A program made the position numbers and the translations under genes. Of a stretch of 47,790 bases of DNA, positions 9,319-17,155 are shown piece by piece. This DNA comes from Pseudanabaena sp. (GTDB lineage Bacteria; Cyanobacteriota; Cyanobacteriia; Pseudanabaenales; Pseudanabaenaceae). The stretch covers positions 14,013-61,802 of the forward strand of contig QBMK01000019.1 of NCBI GenBank assembly GCA_003249035.1, read 5' to 3'. Within the stretch, counting starts at the first letter, position 1. Each line of letters begins with the position of its first letter. The notes under the pieces were generated by a model that worked only from the letters and a program-made list of their open reading frames with translations, searched no databases and was not told where the DNA came from.

Positions 9319-9392
9319 TCTAGTCTATTTTTAACTATTTACTTACTTAATATAAATAATATTAACACTCTAAAAACAGAAAAGCTTGGCTT

Positions 9393-9659
9393 TTGGTACT
9401 TAAGTTTGGTAATGACCGAGATGAGTTATATCAATGGTGGAGGAATCATGGAGAGGAGTGGACAAAGGAACTGCGACAGGTTTGTATCGATCGTCGCAAT
9501 ATCCGTCACGATTGGCAATTTACTAAAGAGCAGAAAGAACTTCTCAATCAATATTATGCAGCCAATCTCCTCCTTGTCGAGTGCATGAACCGCAGCTACG
9601 TCAGCAAACAAGTCCGCGAAGAAATCGAATCAACGATGCTGTTGCCAAGTAAAAAGTAG
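9393..9659 (+). CDS. Orphan NACHT C-terminal helical domain fragment
   Basis: The 88-residue frame (TTG start; the real start is uncertain) consists only of the helical domain that ends cyanobacterial NACHT proteins. Its WW(x)4-5EEWTKELRQ, DWQFTKEQKELLNQYYAANL and EIESTMLLP segments line up with the last 75-80 residues of the NACHT protein at 30347-32800 (DWSKKLRTL, EWQFSENQINLLRTYHDANK, QIESTLLLP) and more weakly with the one ending at 8534. No NTPase or HTH is encoded upstream; that space holds the opposite-strand phosphatase. It is most likely the remnant of a truncated NACHT gene, though a free regulatory module is possible. Confidence 0.65.
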   Translation: MVLKFGNDRDELYQWWRNHGEEWTKELRQVCIDRRNIRHDWQFTKEQKELLNQYYAANLLLVECMNRSYVSKQVREEIESTMLLPSKK

Positions 9660-10048
9660 AAAGGCAAAAGGAAAAAATTATCGCCACATTTTCCTTTAGG
9701 GGTTAAGCATTTGCACCACAATCTTTAAACCCATCACAGAGACATCATTCCGCAAATGCTTAACCCTCTTCGCTTTCATAGATAAATCGTCCCTGCGTTG
9801 CGAGGTTTAGGGAAGAGTATTCCCAAATGAAGGGAATCCGTAAAATCATAAATCTCTGCGGGAATGCTTTGCCCCTACAAGATTTTGGAATTATTTAGGC
9901 AATCTCAGCAAGCATAAAAACTTTCTTTAATGTTGCCCAAAAGAAAAAAGGCATACCCAATATATTTTTTGAAAATTTAAATAGATTTTTGATTAGTTCT
10001 GTGTAATAATTGTAGATCGCACTTTTAAGTAATCTCACAACTAAAAAA
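9660..10048. other. Non-coding interval with inverted repeats and a probable dispersed repeat
   Basis: No gene is visible. AAAGGAAAA (9667-9675) pairs with TTTTCCTTT (9689-9697) just after the orphan NACHT fragment. GGGTTAAGCATTTGC (9700-9714) pairs perfectly with 9752-9766. Bases about 9780-9890 contain phrases such as AATCCGTAAAATCATAAATC and GGGAATGCTTTGCCCCTAC that resemble repeats I recall from other cyanobacterial intergenic DNA. The last 100 bases lead into rpmG and probably hold its promoter, but no clear -35/-10 pair was found. Confidence 0.45.
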
Positions 10049-10243
10049 ATGGCTAAAAACAAAGGTGTCCGTCTCGTAGTTACATTAGAGTGCACCGAAT
10101 GCCGCACTAATGCTAACAAGCGATCGCCTGGTGTGTCTCGTTATACGACCATGAAAAATCGTCGTAATACAACCGCAAGATTAGAACTCAAAAAGTTCTG
10201 TCCTCATTGCAACTCTCACACAGTTCACAAAGAAATCAAATAG
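10049..10243 (+). CDS. rpmG: Ribosomal protein bL33
   Basis: This 64-residue protein carries the bL33 pattern: [18 protein letters not shown], then [20 protein letters not shown] and a C-terminal [14 protein letters not shown]. Two CxxC pairs (CTEC and CPHC) suggest the zinc-binding form. It is part of the 50S subunit. It lies 34 bases before rpsR on the same strand, the usual cyanobacterial and plastid arrangement, so the two are presumably co-transcribed and end at the double hairpin at 10505-10566. Confidence 0.97.
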   Translation: MAKNKGVRLVVTLECTECRTNANKRSPGVSRYTTMKNRRNTTARLELKKFCPHCNSHTVHKEIK

Positions 10244-10277
10244 TCCATCCAATAACCCAAACCGCGTAATCCCAATC

Positions 10278-10505
10278 ATGGCAATGAACTCCTCTTTTTA
10301 TCGTAAGCGCCTCTCCCCGATCGCGCCTGCTGCCAAAATCGACTACAAAGATGTCGAATTACTGCGTAAATACATCACTGAGCGTGGCAAGATTTTGCCT
10401 CGCCGCATTACAGGTTTAACTGCAAAGCAACAGCGTGCATTGACGACAGCGATTAAACAAGCTCGTGTAGTTGCATTACTGCCTTTCATCAATAAAGAAG
10501 GTTAA
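10278..10505 (+). CDS. rpsR: Ribosomal protein bS18
   Basis: This 75-residue 30S subunit protein shows the bS18 signature [52 protein letters not shown] read in pieces along the chain, and a C-terminal LPFINKEG. Both ATG 10278 and the in-frame ATG 10284 could start it; the first gives [10 protein letters not shown]. It is the second gene of the rpmG-rpsR pair and is followed at once by two perfect hairpins. Confidence 0.97.
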   Translation: MAMNSSFYRKRLSPIAPAAKIDYKDVELLRKYITERGKILPRRITGLTAKQQRALTTAIKQARVVALLPFINKEG

Positions 10506-10566
10506 AAAAACAAAGGACGCGATGCGTCCTTTGTTTTTTATAGAGAGACGCGATGCGTCTCTCTAT
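10505..10566. terminator. Tandem hairpins between convergent rpsR and the deacetylase gene
   Basis: Hairpin A has a perfect 16-bp stem (10505-10520 / 10524-10539) with loop GAT, flanked by A and T runs. Hairpin B has a perfect 12-bp stem (10540-10551 / 10555-10566), also with loop GAT. Both share the core GACGCGATGCGTC. Hairpin A overlaps the last base of rpsR's stop, and hairpin B ends two bases before the deacetylase stop on the other strand. The A/T flanks make this a bidirectional intrinsic terminator. Confidence 0.85.
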
Positions 10567-10568
10567 TT

Positions 10569-11540
10569 TTATAGGCACTGCTCGATTACAGCAATAACGG
10601 ATTTAGAAAGACTATCAAAGTCATATCCGCCTTCCAACCCGAATAAAATTTTTGGGGTCAGCTCTAAACAAAGCTTAGTGAATATGCCAAAGTCTTCGGG
10701 TTTCAGCAAAATACTAGCTAAAGGATCATCAGCATTAGCATCAAATCCCGCACTAACAATTAATAATTCAGGATTAAATTTTCGCAAAAACGGCATGATT
10801 TGATTTTCAAACACGGGTAAATATTCCGCGATCGCTGAACCAGATCGCATCGGAATATTCAAAATATTGTCATGATTACCCATCTCATCTTTGCGCCCAG
10901 TCATCGGATAAAACGGCGATTGATGTGTAGATACATAGGCAATATCAGGACGATCCCAGACTGCCTCCTGAGTGCCATTGCCGTGATGGACATCCCAGTC
11001 GAGGATGGCGACCCGTTGGAGATTTAACCGATCGCAAGCAGATATCGCCGCGATCGCCGCATTACCAAAAATACAGAAGCCCATACCAGATTGAGCATAG
11101 GCATGATGCCCAGGAGGACGCGCTAGCACAAAAGCAGGGCGCCCCGACTCTAGAACGACATCAACACCATCAAGCCATGCACTGACCGCCAACAATGCCA
11201 CATCATATGTTTTCGCCGAGGCGATGGTGTCTCCATCGATATAGCCCCCGCCACGCTCAGTAATTGCATGTAAAGTTTCAAGATATTTTTGAGTATGAAA
11301 ACGGCGAACTTCTTGCAAAATATCCTGTCCCGAAAGCTTTCTGGAGGCGATCGCTGTTGGTTCTTGCCAAGTTAATTGAGTTGCGATCGCCGAATTTTTT
11401 AGAGCTTCGACAATGGCTGTAAGCCGACCAGCATTTTCAGGGTGATAAACTCCAGTGTCATGATTTAGAAAGCTATCTGAATAAATTATTGGAAATTTAT
11501 TATTAAATTTTGCAGACATCGAGGCAGTGTTTGGAAACAT
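10569..11540 (-). CDS. Histone deacetylase / acetoin utilisation family amidohydrolase
   Basis: The 323-residue protein has the arginase/deacetylase fold motifs: RPPGHHA (141-147, catalytic His pair), DWDVHHGNGT (181-190, zinc ligands Asp and His), SAGFDAN (263-269, third zinc ligand Asp) and EGGYD (303-307). Such enzymes remove acyl groups from lysines, polyamines or other amines; the bacterial substrate cannot be told from sequence. An internal Met8 (MSAKFNNKFPIIYSD) may be the real start because homologues usually begin close to the IIYSD strand. It is cytoplasmic and converges on rpsR. Confidence 0.9.
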   Translation of the reverse strand: MFPNTASMSAKFNNKFPIIYSDSFLNHDTGVYHPENAGRLTAIVEALKNSAIATQLTWQEPTAIASRKLSGQDILQEVRRFHTQKYLETLHAITERGGGYIDGDTIASAKTYDVALLAVSAWLDGVDVVLESGRPAFVLARPPGHHAYAQSGMGFCIFGNAAIAAISACDRLNLQRVAILDWDVHHGNGTQEAVWDRPDIAYVSTHQSPFYPMTGRKDEMGNHDNILNIPMRSGSAIAEYLPVFENQIMPFLRKFNPELLIVSAGFDANADDPLASILLKPEDFGIFTKLCLELTPKILFGLEGGYDFDSLSKSVIAVIEQCL

Positions 11541-11670
11541 ACGTGCTTTTGCCGATCGACAAATCAGTTAATAGTTGTTGTCACCATAGAGACTAGCGTT
11601 ATACTTTTAAAATAGTGGATTTGTTTGAAATCTTTTATAGTTCCACAGTAATTTTACTTAGGGCTTTCCT

Positions 11671-12291
11671 GTGGTCAATCCCTTACAGCCAAAACAGCAA
11701 TCAGATTTAGAGATGCTAGCAGTTCCAAAAGAGCTTGCTCAATCTATGCAAGAGATCGTTAATCTCTATAAAGATCATAACAAACAAAATATAATCGAAT
11801 CTTTAGAATATCTGATCTCTACAGTAAAACTGGTTACAGACGACTCACTCTTAAATGAGCATTCCTTGGTAGATGATCCCAATGATTTGGAAACAGAAAA
11901 TGAGCAGGAGTTTCTTAAAAGTTGGAACGATATATTAAATGTGCAAGTTTACGTTGATACTGACATTTATGGTGAATTAGATACAAGACCTCCTGCCCCA
12001 GTGGAAGTAGACAATAAAAATGACAATGAGACAATAATCCAGCATAATGACGCGACTGAAGTTTATGTTCAAGCATGGAAAGAACTAGCTCAGAGCATGT
12101 CTTCTTTCCCAGATGACTTGTTTACTCGACTTTGGACGACTGCCGACATAGCCAAAATTTTGGAATGTTCTGCAAGCAGTTTGAGGAAAGCACGTAAAAG
12201 TGGACGATTACCAATTAAGGTCAAAGACTTGGTTCTGGATTGTATTTCTCATGATGGCAAACGAAGTTTATGGTTTGTGCGCCCTGTCTAA
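11671..12291 (+). CDS. Hypothetical protein with C-terminal helix-turn-helix-like segment
   Basis: The 206-residue product (GTG start) has an acidic, low-conservation N-terminal part. Residues about 160-195 (LWTTADIAKILECSASSLRK, then ARKSGRLP) resemble the MerR/excisionase type of helix-turn-helix. That suggests DNA binding, but the basic character is confined to the last 50 residues. No family is recognised. Its stop codon TAA (12289-12291) overlaps the stop of the convergent sensor kinase by two bases, so the 3' ends are interlocked and share no terminator. Confidence 0.65.
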   Translation: MVNPLQPKQQSDLEMLAVPKELAQSMQEIVNLYKDHNKQNIIESLEYLISTVKLVTDDSLLNEHSLVDDPNDLETENEQEFLKSWNDILNVQVYVDTDIYGELDTRPPAPVEVDNKNDNETIIQHNDATEVYVQAWKELAQSMSSFPDDLFTRLWTTADIAKILECSASSLRKARKSGRLPIKVKDLVLDCISHDGKRSLWFVRPV

Positions 12292-14267
12292 CTTATTGGT
12301 AACAGCACTTCAAACTCAGTACCAATCGTGACATCGCCCTTGTGATTTAGGTAAGGCGATCGCAAAACAATTTTGCCTTGATGTTGCTGGGTGATTATTT
12401 GATGGCAAATTGCTAAACCAAGTCCATTGCCGTGCTCCTGCCCCTTAGTAGTAAAGAAATTGTCAAAAATACGATTTTGGATTTCTTTGGGAATGCCCAT
12501 CCCGTTATCCGCAATCTTCACCGACACCCAATTGCGATTATCAATATTAGCGATCGCTGATGTGATTATGACCAGAGGCTGCCATGTAAGTGGCATATCA
12601 ATCAAGACATTACTCTGCTTATTACTACCCTCTTCTTTGATAAAAAGATGATCGCGTTGAATGACTAGATCGGGATGTGATTTCATATCCACCATTGCAT
12701 CCAGAGCATTACTGATCAAGTTCATAAATACTTGAATTAGGCGATCGCTATAGCCAGTAATTTTAGGCAATTCAACAAAATTTTTGACGATTTGGATATT
12801 TCTAATTCTGCCACTGAGGATCGTTAAACTACTCTCTACGCAGTCAATCAAACTAATTGCCTCAGGATTCGCATGATCCTCCATATTAGATAGAGATTGT
12901 AAAGTATCAACTAGTCTGCGTAGATACTTTGAACCCGATTGGATACTCCGCACAACTTGCGGCAAGTCTGAACGCACTAAATCCCAGTTAACTTCTTCAA
13001 GGGTTTCACTGATTATTGATGCCGATGTTCCATATTCTTTCTCATAGGTTCTCAAGATTTTCATCACTCCTTCAATATAAGTTAGGAGAGATTCTGTATT
13101 GCTATAAATCGCCGATACTGGATTCCGAATATCGTGAGATACCTCTGCCACGATTTGCCCCAGACTTGCCATTTTCTCAGTTTGGAACATTGATGTTTGC
13201 GTCTGCTCACGCAAAAGTTGGGTTGCTAATTCGTGAATATGAGACTGCTCCAATAGTAGATCGTGGACATCAAGCACAGAGTAGGTGTCAGCATCTAGCC
13301 GAACAATTACTGGCTCGTAAATTTCATCATTAGATCTTCCCAGTGCTAACTGAGAAGCCATCACAATCGATGTGTTGCCATGTAATTCCATCGTTTCTGG
13401 AGGAATTTGCTCATACATTACTCTGAGTGGTCTTTTTGTGAATAGCTCAAGAGCATAGGGACGACTCAGACATTCAAAAAACCTCCGGCGAGATAGCATA
13501 CCCACATATTTGTCTTGCTCGAAAACCATGAGCGCAGGCAGTAATGGATCAGCTTTAAAAAGCTGACGAGTGAATTCCCCTGTTTGGGATAAATCAACTT
13601 TGGTATTGTACAAATTCAACTCAGCAACTGTGGAGTCTAGAGCTAATTGACGCTTCGTATTTTTTGGTGATAAATCATTGCTCGCATCAATTACAGGCTC
13701 ATTTGCCATCACCATTAACGGAATCATCGCCATCTTGCGAGCTAATTCTTGAGTAGCTGTTTGCCTAATGCTCTTGCCCTTAATAGCGCCTTTGTCAGGT
13801 TGATACTGCTGTAATTTGAGATTGCTAATTGCAGAACTTAATGCTTCTGGCTTTAGCTCTATGTCTAAAGCCTGAGCCGCGGCTTTAAATGCTGAATCTA
13901 AATTTTCTAGAGATACCTTTGGTAATAAATCGATCGCACCTCGGCGGATTGCCCAGCGTTTCTCTACATCCTTAATTTGAGTTTGGCGAGGATTAACCAA
14001 TAAAACTTTTAATTCAGGGGCATTATCGGCAGACCATTTACAAAGCTCAGTAACAAGTAACGAAGTCCCACCAGAATATGTAATCCCAATATCAGAAATA
14101 ATGAGTTGCGGTATGGTTTGTTCTGACTGGAGTTTTTGATCAAGAAGTTTAAGTAAATCTTCAGTTTCAGAAGTAGCCCATACTTCTACATGATGCGATG
14201 ACAAGGCATTGTGCCACATCAATGATTCCTCAGCTGATAGCTGAGCTAGCAACACAGACTTAACCAC
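12288..14267 (-). CDS. Sensor histidine kinase with N-terminal receiver-like domain
   Basis: Residues 1-130 resemble a response-regulator receiver: Asp59 in LIISDIG and Lys in LLPK are present, but the usual N-terminal acidic pair is replaced by LLAQLS, so phosphorylation is doubtful. The middle holds LMVFEQDKYVGMLSRRRFFE and LSRPYALELFTKRPL, a CBS-like segment common in cyanobacterial signalling proteins. A HisKA domain follows with VSHDIRNPVSAIYSN, then an HATPase with N box NLISNALDAM, DNGMGIP and GNGLGLAICHQI. No membrane segments are apparent, so it is a cytoplasmic kinase. No partner response regulator is adjacent; the convergent HTH-like gene is a neighbour of unknown relevance. Confidence 0.88.
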   Translation of the reverse strand: MVKSVLLAQLSAEESLMWHNALSSHHVEVWATSETEDLLKLLDQKLQSEQTIPQLIISDIGITYSGGTSLLVTELCKWSADNAPELKVLLVNPRQTQIKDVEKRWAIRRGAIDLLPKVSLENLDSAFKAAAQALDIELKPEALSSAISNLKLQQYQPDKGAIKGKSIRQTATQELARKMAMIPLMVMANEPVIDASNDLSPKNTKRQLALDSTVAELNLYNTKVDLSQTGEFTRQLFKADPLLPALMVFEQDKYVGMLSRRRFFECLSRPYALELFTKRPLRVMYEQIPPETMELHGNTSIVMASQLALGRSNDEIYEPVIVRLDADTYSVLDVHDLLLEQSHIHELATQLLREQTQTSMFQTEKMASLGQIVAEVSHDIRNPVSAIYSNTESLLTYIEGVMKILRTYEKEYGTSASIISETLEEVNWDLVRSDLPQVVRSIQSGSKYLRRLVDTLQSLSNMEDHANPEAISLIDCVESSLTILSGRIRNIQIVKNFVELPKITGYSDRLIQVFMNLISNALDAMVDMKSHPDLVIQRDHLFIKEEGSNKQSNVLIDMPLTWQPLVIITSAIANIDNRNWVSVKIADNGMGIPKEIQNRIFDNFFTTKGQEHGNGLGLAICHQIITQQHQGKIVLRSPYLNHKGDVTIGTEFEVLLPIS

Positions 14268-14379
14268 ATAACCCCCAAAAAAACCAATGTTAATGAGTTC
14301 ACATTATCGGATGGTGACATGTGGCAGCAAGATTAAACAGATAATCTAGTGTTAATCAAAAGTTAATCCGAAAACACAA

Positions 14380-14416
14380 AAAACAAGAGGCAGTGCTAGG
14401 CATTGCCTCTTGTTTT
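14380..14416. repeat. Hairpin between ndhN and the kinase gene
   Basis: AAAACAAGAGGCA (14380-14392) pairs perfectly with 14404-14416, and three inner pairs follow around the loop CTAGG. It lies upstream of the kinase gene on the minus strand and downstream of the ndhN terminator. Confidence 0.65.
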
Positions 14417-14458
14417 GATTAAAAGCGATAAGCGCCAAAGCCCGCTTACCATCCCTTG

Positions 14459-14487
14459 CAAAAAAGTGCGCTTATCGCACTTTTTTT
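14459..14487 (-). terminator. Terminator of ndhN
   Basis: AAAAAGTGCG (14461-14470) pairs with CGCACTTTTT (14476-14485) around CTTAT, with extra A and T on both flanks. On the minus strand it begins three bases after the ndhN stop and ends in a T run. GCGCTTATCGC (14468-14478) could alternatively pair with GCGATAAGCGC at 14425-14435. Confidence 0.8.
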
Positions 14488-14490
14488 GAT

Positions 14491-14940
14491 TTATGCCGCA
14501 ACAGCTTTTTTGAGTGGTTCCCAGGTGACTTGGCGATCGCTGCCAACTTCGATCACGATTTTTACTCGTGGATCGCGATCGGGGATTTGGCTTAAAGTCT
14601 CAAGTTCTTCCTTAGAGAGATATTTACCCTCGATCAGCCATACAACTAAGCCCTTAGATTTTGCCGGTAAAGCATTGAGTCGAAACTGGATCGCAGGTGG
14701 GATGAAATATGTGCGTATTTCAGTCTTACCAAGATGAGCTGGACGCACACCATGAACATCAGTGAGAAAGCTACTTATATCACCTAAACCACGGGCTGTA
14801 ATGAAAAGAACTTCATAACCTGCATTCTTAAGGCGAAGTTGGTAGCGACCTTCATATCCACCTTCAGGAGGAACACGCATTGCTAAAGCACCTGCTTTTT
14901 CTAGGTCTTTGACAATTTTATCGGTTGCAATCAAGGGCAT
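14491..14940 (-). CDS. ndhN: NAD(P)H-quinone oxidoreductase subunit N (NDH-1)
   Basis: This 149-residue protein matches NdhN, a peripheral subunit of the cyanobacterial NDH-1 complex in cyclic electron flow and respiration. The match includes the LEKAGALAMRVPPEGGYEGRY opening (read in pieces), GARGLGD-type AARGLGDISSFLTDVHGVRPAHLG and a C-terminal VEVGSDRQVTWEPLKKAV region. Length fits the family. It acts on the cytoplasmic face of the thylakoid complex. It stands alone with a strong terminator at 14459-14487 and a 19-bp hairpin upstream at 14992-15034. Confidence 0.95.
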   Translation of the reverse strand: MPLIATDKIVKDLEKAGALAMRVPPEGGYEGRYQLRLKNAGYEVLFITARGLGDISSFLTDVHGVRPAHLGKTEIRTYFIPPAIQFRLNALPAKSKGLVVWLIEGKYLSKEELETLSQIPDRDPRVKIVIEVGSDRQVTWEPLKKAVAA

Positions 14941-14991
14941 GGTGACATCCTATGCTAAACGCTAAATAAAGAGCTAACAGTATTTTATACC

Positions 14992-15034
14992 TAGAAAGGA
15001 AAAGGATGCGCTTTACGCATCCTTTTCCTTTCTA
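14992..15034. repeat. 19-bp perfect hairpin upstream of ndhN
   Basis: TAGAAAGGAAAAGGATGCG (14992-15010) pairs perfectly with 15016-15034 around the loop CTTTA, ending in a run of A on the plus strand. It sits about 50 bases upstream of the ndhN start codon and 114 bases after the stop of the zinc-ribbon gene on the same strand. Confidence 0.75.
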
Positions 15035-15072
15035 AAAAATGTTCCAGAACAATTAATCAACTAAGCAAAATT

Positions 15073-15139
15073 AAACCCAAAAAGCTAAAAACTGTACCGT
15101 CCGCTGCGCGGACGGTACAGTTTTTAGCTTTTTGGGTTT
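15073..15139. repeat. 32-bp perfect hairpin with 3-base loop
   Basis: Bases 15073-15104 and 15108-15139 are exact reverse complements around the loop TGC. The arms start AAACCCAAAAAGC and end GCTTTTTGGGTTT. It lies directly after the stop of the zinc-ribbon membrane protein (minus strand) and could terminate it, though the stem is far longer than needed. The same AAACCCAAAAA outer arm recurs in the hairpin at 45393-45447. Confidence 0.85.
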
Positions 15140-15147
15140 GCCTAGAT

Positions 15148-15531
15148 TCATTCGACAACTTGGACATCTACATCTATTGTGCCTGGTGGGGTAAGCCGTA
15201 CAAATTTATTTTGCTGCTCTTGCAAAGGCTCACCGCAGTTAGGACATTGAAATTGACTCGATCTTGAGGCATTAAAAGTTGTATCGCATACAGGGCAATC
15301 TGAAGTCACAATGCTGCGTTTAATCCACCATTGCAATCCAAAAAAGGCAATTACAGGGACAACTGTAATTAGACCAATCAAGATGAAAAACGAGTTAACT
15401 AACCAGCCTAGCCCGATCGCGCTAAATGACCAGACAACAAGCAAAGTCGTTAACCAAAAACGCACACCTGACCAGCGATCGCCACCGCCGCCGCCACTGG
15501 GGAAATTATTGCCAAATGTGTAGTATCTCAT
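15148..15531 (-). CDS. Membrane protein with C-terminal zinc ribbon
   Basis: The 127-residue product begins MRYYTFGNNFPSGGGGGDR, a glycine-rich head. Two hydrophobic segments follow (about residues 25-47 and 50-68) before a soluble tail with two CxxC pairs, CPVC and CPNCGEPL, that should bind zinc. The last residues form an acidic strand. The domain layout resembles a cyanobacterial and plant-conserved family, but no function is known to me. The start codon is the ATG at 15531; a purine-rich stretch is not obvious. Probably a plasma or thylakoid membrane protein. Confidence 0.75.
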   Translation of the reverse strand: MRYYTFGNNFPSGGGGGDRWSGVRFWLTTLLVVWSFSAIGLGWLVNSFFILIGLITVVPVIAFFGLQWWIKRSIVTSDCPVCDTTFNASRSSQFQCPNCGEPLQEQQNKFVRLTPPGTIDVDVQVVE

Positions 15532-15609
15532 TAGATTCAGTCCCTGTATTTACTCTTTATTTGCATAACTGCGATCGTAACACTCTTATCTAATGTTGCC
15601 GTTCAGTCC

Positions 15610-15696
15610 TTGGGTATGGTTAACCACAAATCCAAAGATTAGAGGCGGCGCAAAGCACCGTCTCTAATCTTTGGATTTGTGGTTAACCATACCCAA
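15610..15696. repeat. 35-bp perfect inverted repeat upstream of ktrB
   Basis: Bases 15610-15644 and 15662-15696 are exact reverse complements, with further pairs toward a short loop. The arms contain GGTATGGTTAACCAC and CCAAAGATTAGAG. The right arm ends 52 bases before the preferred ktrB start (GTG 15749) and lies inside the longer open frame that begins at TTG 15671, which argues against that longer start. It sits between divergent genes, so it is not a simple terminator. Confidence 0.85.
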
Positions 15697-15748
15697 TGAT
15701 CGCTATAGAATTAATTTTGTAACTCACGGATATATTTGCGGAACCAAC

Positions 15749-17083
15749 GTGAACCCAGCTAGAACAATTTGTCTTGGTTTTGTTGCTGTCATATCAATTG
15801 GAACATTTTTACTAATGCTGCCGATATCTTCTAGTAACGGCACATGGTCAGATGTGATCACCGCTTTGTTTACCTCAACCTCAGCTGTATGTGTAACAGG
15901 TTTATCGGTAGTTGATGTCGGTAAATTTTATTCATTTTGGGGGCAACTGTTCCTAACACTGTTAGTTCAGGTAGGCAGCTTGGGCTATATGACTGCGACC
16001 ACTATCCTCTTATTGCTCATTGGACGTAAATTTAGTCTGCGTGACAAAGTGACTTTACAGTCTGCACTTGATACCAATGGTATTCGTAGCGGTCCGCAAT
16101 TAGTTAAGTCGATCATTGCCGTGACCATGCTATTTGAACTGACTGGAGTATTTGCCCTGATTCCCATCTTCAGTCAAAAGATGAGCTTTACTGATAGCGT
16201 TTGGCAAGCCATATTTCATAGCGTTAATGCATTTAATAATGCTGGTTTCAGCCTATTCACCGATAATTTGATGGGTTATGTCAATACACCAATGGTAAGC
16301 ATTATTGTTGGCTTACTGATTATCTTCGGTGGTATTGGCTATCAGGTGATCTTAGAAGGCTATCTATGGTTAAGGACAAAATTTTCACGCGATCGCGATT
16401 ACATCTCCTTTAGCCTGACTTTCTGCGTAGCCACAAGCACTACGATCGCATTGATATTATTTGGGACTATATTTTTCTGGTTAACAGAGTTTAGTAATAG
16501 CGAAACCTTAGGTAAATTGCCATTATTTGATCAGATTATCGGAGCTTGGTTTCAGTCTGTTACTACTCGCACGGCGGGATTCAATACGATTGATAATGGC
16601 AAAATGACTGTAACTGGGATATTTATCTCAATCGCCTTAATGTTTATTGGTGCAAGCCCTGGAGGCACGGGCGGAGGCATTAAAACCACTACTGCAAGGA
16701 TTTTGGCTAGTTGTACAGGGGCAGCATTGAAGGGACGCGATCAAATCAATTTATATAAGCTACAAGTACCAAATGGTCTGATTTTAAAAGCTGTTGGTGT
16801 TGCTGTAGGTTCATTATTTACCGTAATTTTTTCGACAGGCTTACTATCCTTAACCGATCGCCATATGGGTTTTATAAATATCCTATTTGAAGCAACTTCA
16901 GCTTTTGCTACAGTTGGCTTATCAACTGGCGTCACCTCATCTCTATCCTCAGCTGGCAGAATCGTGATAATTGCCACAATGTACATCGGGCGGGTAGGAG
17001 TATTACTATTGATGGCAGCAATCTTTACTGATACCCGTCATAGTCTCATTAAATATCCTCAGGAGTCGATGCTAGTTGGATAG
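15749..17083 (+). CDS. ktrB: Potassium uptake membrane subunit KtrB (TrkH/KtrB family)
   Basis: From GTG 15749 the product is 444 residues beginning MNPARTICLGFVAVI, which matches how KtrB homologues begin. The open frame reaches back to TTG 15671 but that part runs through a hairpin arm. It has the four repeated pore modules of the family, each with a selectivity-filter glycine: SAVCVTGLSV, NAFNNAGFSLF, TTRTAGFNTI and SAFATVGLSTG. It forms the Na+-dependent K+ channel-transporter in the plasma membrane, gated by the KtrA ring encoded 73 bases downstream. In Synechocystis the Ktr system serves osmoadaptation. A third subunit, KtrE, is not in this window. Confidence 0.9.
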   Translation: MNPARTICLGFVAVISIGTFLLMLPISSSNGTWSDVITALFTSTSAVCVTGLSVVDVGKFYSFWGQLFLTLLVQVGSLGYMTATTILLLLIGRKFSLRDKVTLQSALDTNGIRSGPQLVKSIIAVTMLFELTGVFALIPIFSQKMSFTDSVWQAIFHSVNAFNNAGFSLFTDNLMGYVNTPMVSIIVGLLIIFGGIGYQVILEGYLWLRTKFSRDRDYISFSLTFCVATSTTIALILFGTIFFWLTEFSNSETLGKLPLFDQIIGAWFQSVTTRTAGFNTIDNGKMTVTGIFISIALMFIGASPGGTGGGIKTTTARILASCTGAALKGRDQINLYKLQVPNGLILKAVGVAVGSLFTVIFSTGLLSLTDRHMGFINILFEATSAFATVGLSTGVTSSLSSAGRIVIIATMYIGRVGVLLLMAAIFTDTRHSLIKYPQESMLVG

Positions 17084-17155
17084 TCTAAAACAAGCAATAT
17101 GCTTTTAGACCTAAAATTTCGGATAACCAATTATTAGGAAGTTAAGGAAAATTTT

